Below are positions 43,888 to 47,872 of a stretch of 47,872 bases of DNA, one piece after another. The stretch spans positions 1 to 47,872 of the forward strand of contig CAZWCX010000049.1 of assembly GCA_964632945.1 (NCBI GenBank). Reading direction: 5' to 3'. This stretch comes from CAZWCX01 sp964632945. GTDB taxonomy: Bacteria; Planctomycetota; MHYJ01; WSZJ01; CAZWCX01. A program made the position numbers and the translations under genes. Positions within the stretch are counted from its first letter, which is position 1; every line of letters starts with the position of its first letter. Below the pieces are notes generated by a model. It was not told the origin of the DNA. It ran no database searches and saw only the letters and a program-made list of their open reading frames with translations.

Positions 43888-45062
43888 TCCGACCGGCGTG
43901 GCGTCGATTGCCGCTCCTGGTCCCCGGGATGGCCGCCCTGCTCGCGAGTCTCTGGCTTGGCCTCGTGCGCCTCGGCTGGGACCTTCCGCTCTGGACGCGC
44001 CTGGTGACCGGCATCCACGGTCCGCTCATGGTGTCGGGGTTCCTGGGGACCGTCATCGGATTGGAACGTGCGGTGGCAACCGGCCGGCGCTGGGCCTACG
44101 CTGCGCCGATCCTGTCGGGAGCGGGTGCCTTGGTCCTGGCCGCCGCCCCGCGCCATGGGTTGGGCGTGGCCCTGCTGATCGCGGGCGCCGCGGTCCTGGC
44201 CATCGTCACCACCGACGTGGCGCGGAAGCATCACGGCAGGCTTCCGCTTACGATCATGGCGGCCGGAGCGCTCAGTCTGGTGGCTGCCGACGTGCTGTGG
44301 GCGCTTTCCTGGCCCGCGTATCGCATGGTCCTGTGGTGGATCGCCTTTCCCCTGTTGACGATCGTCGGTGAGCGGCTGGAGCTGAATCGATTCCTGAACC
44401 CCTCCCCCGCGGCCCGAGCGGTCATGATCGCAGCGCTCGTCACCTTCGGGGCCGGCCTCGGGGTCTCCCTGGCCCACGGTCCCGCGGGTGTCCGGCTGGC
44501 GGGTCTCGGGATGATCGGAATGGGCGTCTGGCTCGGGGTGCATGACCTGGCCCGGCACACCCTCCGGACGTCCGGGCTTTCCCGGTTCGTGGCCCTCTGC
44601 CTGCTGGCCGGATACGTTTGGCTGGTGTTTGCCGGCGCCCTCGCCTGCATCCTGGGAGAACCGCTTCCCGGCTTGCGCTACGACGCGATGCTCCATTCCG
44701 TGTTCGTCGGGCTGGTCCTTTCCATGATCCTCGGTCACGCTCCGATCATCTTTCCCGCCGTTCTCGGGACGCCGATTCCGTATCATCCCCGATTCTACGC
44801 CCCGCTGGTGCTGCTTCATGTTGGACTGATCGTCCGCGTTACCGGCGACCTGACGGGGTGGATCCCCGCTCGGCAATGGGGAGGCCTTCTCAATGCCGTT
44901 GCGGTGCTGGTATTCCTCGGCCTGACCGCCGCGTCCGCGATTCGAGGGCGTCGTGTGGCCGCTCAAGCGACCGGGGACCGGGTCGACGGCCCGGCGTCCG
45001 CGGGGGGCGGGTTCCCCTCCGGCCTGCCCAAGGAGAATTCCACTCCGGCGCTCGCGCCGTGA
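43875..45062 (+). CDS. NnrS-like multi-pass membrane protein
   Basis: The 395-aa protein has about 12 hydrophobic segments. Motifs GIHGPLMVSGFLGTVIGLERAV (first quarter) and MILGHAPIIFPAVLGTPIPY (last third) resemble NnrS-type heme/copper membrane proteins that protect cells from NO-derived stress. The start is the ATG after AGGAGGGCC, inside the DUF59 gene end. It precedes norC by 315 nt. NnrS is only a similarity call; other short-chain membrane families of norCB clusters are possible. Confidence 0.65.
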   Translation: MANVIRPAWRRLPLLVPGMAALLASLWLGLVRLGWDLPLWTRLVTGIHGPLMVSGFLGTVIGLERAVATGRRWAYAAPILSGAGALVLAAAPRHGLGVALLIAGAAVLAIVTTDVARKHHGRLPLTIMAAGALSLVAADVLWALSWPAYRMVLWWIAFPLLTIVGERLELNRFLNPSPAARAVMIAALVTFGAGLGVSLAHGPAGVRLAGLGMIGMGVWLGVHDLARHTLRTSGLSRFVALCLLAGYVWLVFAGALACILGEPLPGLRYDAMLHSVFVGLVLSMILGHAPIIFPAVLGTPIPYHPRFYAPLVLLHVGLIVRVTGDLTGWIPARQWGGLLNAVAVLVFLGLTAASAIRGRRVAAQATGDRVDGPASAGGGFPSGLPKENSTPALAP

Positions 45063-45377
45063 GATTCCACCCGGCCCCGACCCGATCCGGGTGCGTGGAA
45101 TTCCGCGGAGAATCGAGAGGATTCCGCACTCTCGGCGGTTGGTTCTCCGGGGTGGACGAAATTCAGGAGCAAGCCATGGAGATTCCCCAGTCGAGATGGG
45201 CGCGAACAGGCACTGCCCCCTTGGTCGACGCACTCCGGGTACCGCGGTGGAAGGAGCGGACTTCGGGTCTGGGGAGCGCGGGCGGTGCTGGGCACCGGAT
45301 TTGCGCGAATCGGCTCTTTTCCCATCCCCTCGCGCCATCCTCGGTGCGAGTCCCGCGCGATGCCCAAAGGAGGATGG
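45063..45377 (+). other. Intergenic region upstream of norC, with a hairpin
   Basis: Arms ATTCCAC (45064-45070) and GTGGAAT (45095-45101) enclose an inner CACCCGG/CCGGGTG pair, a terminator-like structure just after the NnrS-like stop. No coding gene was identified. A ribosome-binding site AAAGGAGG (45366-45373) precedes norC. No clear FNR/NNR box was seen. Confidence 0.5.
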
Positions 45378-46184
45378 ATGTCCCTCACGCCGGCTCCTGC
45401 CGACGAACGCTGGCGGGAGCCGATCCTGTTCGTGCTCGTGGGCATCTACTTTTTCGTTTCCGCCATTGCCTACACCGATTATCCCCGCGCGGAGGAAGGG
45501 GTCCGGCTGACCGATCTCGAGCGCGCCGGGTTGGAGGTTTGGCGGCGGCACAACTGTCAGGCGTGCCACCAACTCCACGGGTTCGGCGGATTCCTCGGTC
45601 CCGACCTGACCAACCTGATCGATGACGATCGGGAGGATGAAGAGTTCGTCTCGATTCTCCGTGACGGATCGCGCCAGATGCCGGCGCTGGGTCTGCCGGC
45701 GGGCGACCAGGAGGCGGTGCTCTCGTTCCTGCGGGCAATGAATCGCAGCGGGCGCTCCCAACCGTCGCCTCCGCCCGGGATGGGACCGGAGGCCGCAGCC
45801 GCGCCGGACCACCTTCCACTCTTGCTGGACACCGCGGCGCGCGAAGTCGGAGAGACTCTGGATCCGCGCGTGCGGGAGGGCGGTCGCCTCTGGACCCGGA
45901 CGAGGTGTGGCTCGTGTCACCTCGCGTTCCAGATCGGTCGCAAGCGCGCACCCGATCTCTCGCTGGCGGTGGTGAATCGATCCCCGGCGGCCCTGAAGGC
46001 GATCTTCACGACCGGCCGCCGGTCGATGCCGAGTTTTCCGCTGACCGACGATGAGATTGGCGCGATGAGCGCATTCCTGGAGGCGGCGGCGGCCCGACGC
46101 AGCACGCTGGTGCGGCTGAACGCGGGACTGCCCGGCCGGGAGCCGTTCCGGTGGTCCGCCCTGCCCTGGTTCGAGTATCGCTGA
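45378..46184 (+). CDS. norC: NorC-like diheme cytochrome c subunit of nitric oxide reductase
   Basis: The 268-aa protein has one N-terminal membrane anchor (about residues 14-32). The NorC-like heme domain follows, WRRHNCQACHQLHGFGGFLGPDLTNL (heme near residue 58). A second heme site CGSCHLAFQIG lies near residue 180, where ordinary NorC stops at about 150 residues with one heme. ATG 45378 was chosen for its AAAGGAGG; ATG 45360 is possible. Its TGA overlaps the norB ATG (TGATG). It receives periplasmic electrons for NO reduction at NorB. Confidence 0.82.
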   Translation: MSLTPAPADERWREPILFVLVGIYFFVSAIAYTDYPRAEEGVRLTDLERAGLEVWRRHNCQACHQLHGFGGFLGPDLTNLIDDDREDEEFVSILRDGSRQMPALGLPAGDQEAVLSFLRAMNRSGRSQPSPPPGMGPEAAAAPDHLPLLLDTAAREVGETLDPRVREGGRLWTRTRCGSCHLAFQIGRKRAPDLSLAVVNRSPAALKAIFTTGRRSMPSFPLTDDEIGAMSAFLEAAAARRSTLVRLNAGLPGREPFRWSALPWFEYR

Positions 46185-47611
46185 TGGACTCGCTGGCGCG
46201 TCGCTGGATCGCCCGTTTTCTCCTCGCCGCCCTGGCCGCAGCCGCGGTGACGGTGATGTCGGGGATGCTGGCCTCGCTCACGTACACCCGCCACGAGCCG
46301 GTCGTCCGCAATCTCGGCCTGACGCTTCAGCACCTGCGGCCTCTTCACGAGACGTTCGCCTTCGCCTGGGTCTTCCTCGGCGGAGTCGCCGTGGTGCTGC
46401 ACTACCTCTGGGCGACCCACGGCCTCGACGGACGGGATTGGCGACGGATTGCCCGGCAATACGGGCTGTGGGTCGCGGCCGGCGTGGGCATCGTCGTCTC
46501 CACGCTCGGCGGACGATTCACGGGGCGGGAGTACCTCGGCGTCCCTCCGATGTTCGCCATCCTCGTCCTGGCCGGATGGCTGCTGTTCGCGCGTACCTAC
46601 TTCGGCCGCGAGGGCGCGCGACTTCGCGGCAAGCCGGCCTACGTGTACATGTGGAGCATCGCCATCCCGCTGTTCGTCGTCGTGTACGTCGAAGCCCACC
46701 TCTACCTGGTGGAATGGCTCTCCCGGCGGCCGCTTCGGGACCTGGCGTTCCAATGGAAGTCGAACGGCGTGCTGGTCGGCTCCTTCAATCAAATCGCCTA
46801 CGGCGCCCTGATGTACGTTTCAGGCCGGATCCACCGGGATGACTCGTATGCGCGGTCCACGCTCGCCTTCGGCCTGCTCTTCGTGGGCGTGCTGAACACG
46901 TTCACGAATTACGGTCACCACACCTACCATCTTCCGCAGAGCGTGTGGATTCACTGGATCGCATTCCTGGTGAGCATGCTGGAGATCGTGATTCTGGCCA
47001 AGCTCGCCTACGATCTGCTCCGCGTCTGGCGGGCGGAGCCGGTGCCTGCGGACCTCCGGGTTTCCGCGCGGTTTGCCGCTTCGACGACAGGTTGGACGTT
47101 TGCGATGCTTGCCATGGCGCTGGCGATTTCCGTGCCGCCGTTCAATGCCCTGATCCACGGGACGCACGTCGTGGTGGCGCACGCGATGGGAAGCACGATC
47201 GGCATCGATACCATGATTCTGGGTGTGACCGTCTCCTGGCTCGTCCGCGAGATCGTGGGCCGCGGGCACCCGGCCGTATCCGGCCGCCGTGTCCTCGCGG
47301 TGGTGCCGGCGTTGAACCTGTCCCTCGCGATCTTCCTCTCCGCCTTCGTGGCGAGGGGCGTGGCCGAGGGGAGTTCGCGCGTGCTCGGCGCGTCGGCTCC
47401 GGACTTTTCCCGCCTGATTCAGCACTTCCCGGCGGTCATGGTCGTGTCGGGGTGGGTCCTGGCCGCCTGTCTGCTGTGGATCCTCGGTCAGTGGGGCGTG
47501 GCGCTCTGGGCGCCGGCATGGGGACGCGATTCGGTTCCGATCGAACGGGCGGGGTTCGCGCAAGCGGGGGCCGCTCCCCCCCGCGTGGAACCGGCACGCG
47601 AGGGACCGTGA
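46184..47611 (+). CDS. norB: NorB-like nitric oxide reductase catalytic subunit, non-canonical
   Basis: The 475-aa heme-copper-superfamily protein has about 12 helices. Helix II has RPLHETFAF (heme b His), helix VI VEAHLYLVEW (His172 with Glu170 and Glu177), helix VII NYGHHTYH (FeB His pair) and helix X VAHAMGST. In standard NorB the helix VI His is followed by Glu at +4 and helix X is HxH. Here the Glu is at +5 and the second helix X His is Met, so the low-spin heme b may be His/Met ligated. It is coupled to norC by a TGATG overlap. Function as an NO reductase is inferred from the NorC partner and Glu-rich site; oxygen reduction is less likely because no HPxxY Tyr is present. Confidence 0.75.
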   Translation: MDSLARRWIARFLLAALAAAAVTVMSGMLASLTYTRHEPVVRNLGLTLQHLRPLHETFAFAWVFLGGVAVVLHYLWATHGLDGRDWRRIARQYGLWVAAGVGIVVSTLGGRFTGREYLGVPPMFAILVLAGWLLFARTYFGREGARLRGKPAYVYMWSIAIPLFVVVYVEAHLYLVEWLSRRPLRDLAFQWKSNGVLVGSFNQIAYGALMYVSGRIHRDDSYARSTLAFGLLFVGVLNTFTNYGHHTYHLPQSVWIHWIAFLVSMLEIVILAKLAYDLLRVWRAEPVPADLRVSARFAASTTGWTFAMLAMALAISVPPFNALIHGTHVVVAHAMGSTIGIDTMILGVTVSWLVREIVGRGHPAVSGRRVLAVVPALNLSLAIFLSAFVARGVAEGSSRVLGASAPDFSRLIQHFPAVMVVSGWVLAACLLWILGQWGVALWAPAWGRDSVPIERAGFAQAGAAPPRVEPAREGP

Positions 47612-47690
47612 GCGGCGCTGCGCCGGCTTCGGCCCGGCTTCCCGGCCGACGTTGACGATGCGGTTCGCCGCCGGGGGCGGGACGGCCTCG

Positions 47691-47723
47691 CCCAGCGTGC
47701 GACCCTGGGGGTCGCACGCCGGG
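47691..47723 (+). terminator. Strong hairpin after norB
   Basis: GCGTGCGACCC (47695-47705) and GGGTCGCACGC (47709-47719) form a perfect 11-bp stem with a 3-nt loop, extended by CCC/GGG past one mismatch. It lies 84 nt after the norB stop. A second hairpin GAAGCCGC/GCGGCTTC follows at 47779-47798. No T-run is present. Confidence 0.65.
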
Positions 47724-47812
47724 CGCCCCGACGGTCCCGGCGGCCGACGCAGTCGGAGCCCGCGGGCGGATTCTTCACGAAGCCGCTGGCGCGGCTTCAC
47801 GGGTCATCCGGG

Positions 47813-47872
47813 ATAGGGGGTCTTCAATCTTGAGATCCTAGGTTCGGCCGAGGCGATTTTCGCGCCCGACGA
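47813..47872 (+). mobile_element. Palindromic MITE-like element, copy D (truncated by window edge)
   Basis: The left arm matches copies B and C from the TAGGGGGTCTTCAATCTTGA end through GGCGATTTTCGCGCCCG; the window ends inside it. The first base pairs read ATAG rather than CTAG. The last bases (ACGA) diverge, which may be a deletion or just a variant. It follows the norB 3' region and does not overlap a stop codon here. Confidence 0.75.

Noticed and set aside
46184..47611. The idea that the NorB-like protein is a nitric oxide dismutase, as proposed for qNOR-like proteins in NC10 bacteria.
   Set aside because: The protein is paired with a NorC-type cytochrome and has no qNOR-type N-terminal domain, so an NOR role fits better.

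Overview
This is a GC-rich bacterial chromosome segment in two unlike halves. The left part (about 1-12,100) is a minus-strand block of housekeeping genes. Reading leftward from 12.1 kb it holds a TPR protein, a large membrane protein of unknown function, rpmE (bL31), prfA (RF1), prmC, murA, ffh, rpsP, mtnA, a dGTPase-type HD hydrolase and a PIN/TRAM membrane protein. The right part (about 13,000-47,600) is almost entirely plus-strand and encodes a respiratory denitrification chain from nitrate to nitrous oxide. The organism cannot be named from this sequence. The high GC, an alternative complex III, Tat-exported iron-sulfur proteins and the rpmE-prfA-prmC-murA order suit a Gram-negative, non-proteobacterial denitrifier. 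A Planctomycetota/PVC-type or related lineage is my tentative guess.

The respiratory half has three clusters. (1) 13,044-30,691 is a tightly packed run of twelve genes: a NapA-type nitrate reductase, two NapG-like ferredoxins, two NapH/NosR-like polyferredoxins (one with a YHS domain) and a further ferredoxin. It continues, through a 4-nt gene overlap, into all six subunits of alternative complex III (ActA-F). NapB, NapC and NapD are absent, ActA carries an extra N-terminal cytochrome c domain, and ActE is a string of seven monoheme cytochrome c domains. A strong GC hairpin closes the run. (2) 31,084-41,317 is a cytochrome cd1 nitrite reductase cluster: NirS, NirN-like, a diheme lipoprotein cytochrome c, a 55-aa membrane protein, a CuA subunit, a heme-copper subunit I lacking the oxidase active-site tyrosine, SCO, NirJ, one fused NirDL-type siroheme decarboxylase, and a SUMT (NirE/CobA). 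(3) 42,692-47,611 holds an antisense precorrin-2 dehydrogenase (Met8/CysG-N), a MIP18/DUF59 protein, an NnrS-like membrane protein, and a diheme NorC with an unusual NorB.

Taken together, quinol is probably oxidised by ACIII and by the NapGH-like modules. Electrons then pass through cytochromes c to NapA, NirS and two different NO-reductase candidates, while NirE, Met8, NirDL, NirJ and NirN make heme d1 for NirS. No nosZ is present, so the encoded end product within this window is N2O.

Four copies of a roughly 168-bp, nearly palindromic element (two cut by the window edges) lie at 1-104, 6616-6783, 9644-9810 and 47,813-47,872. Each of the first three abuts the stop codon of a minus-strand gene, so the TAG stop lies inside the element's terminal CTAG. 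This looks like a MITE of the IS630/Tc1-mariner type (TA within CTAG) that can land in stop codons without disrupting the protein, and it may double as a transcription terminator.
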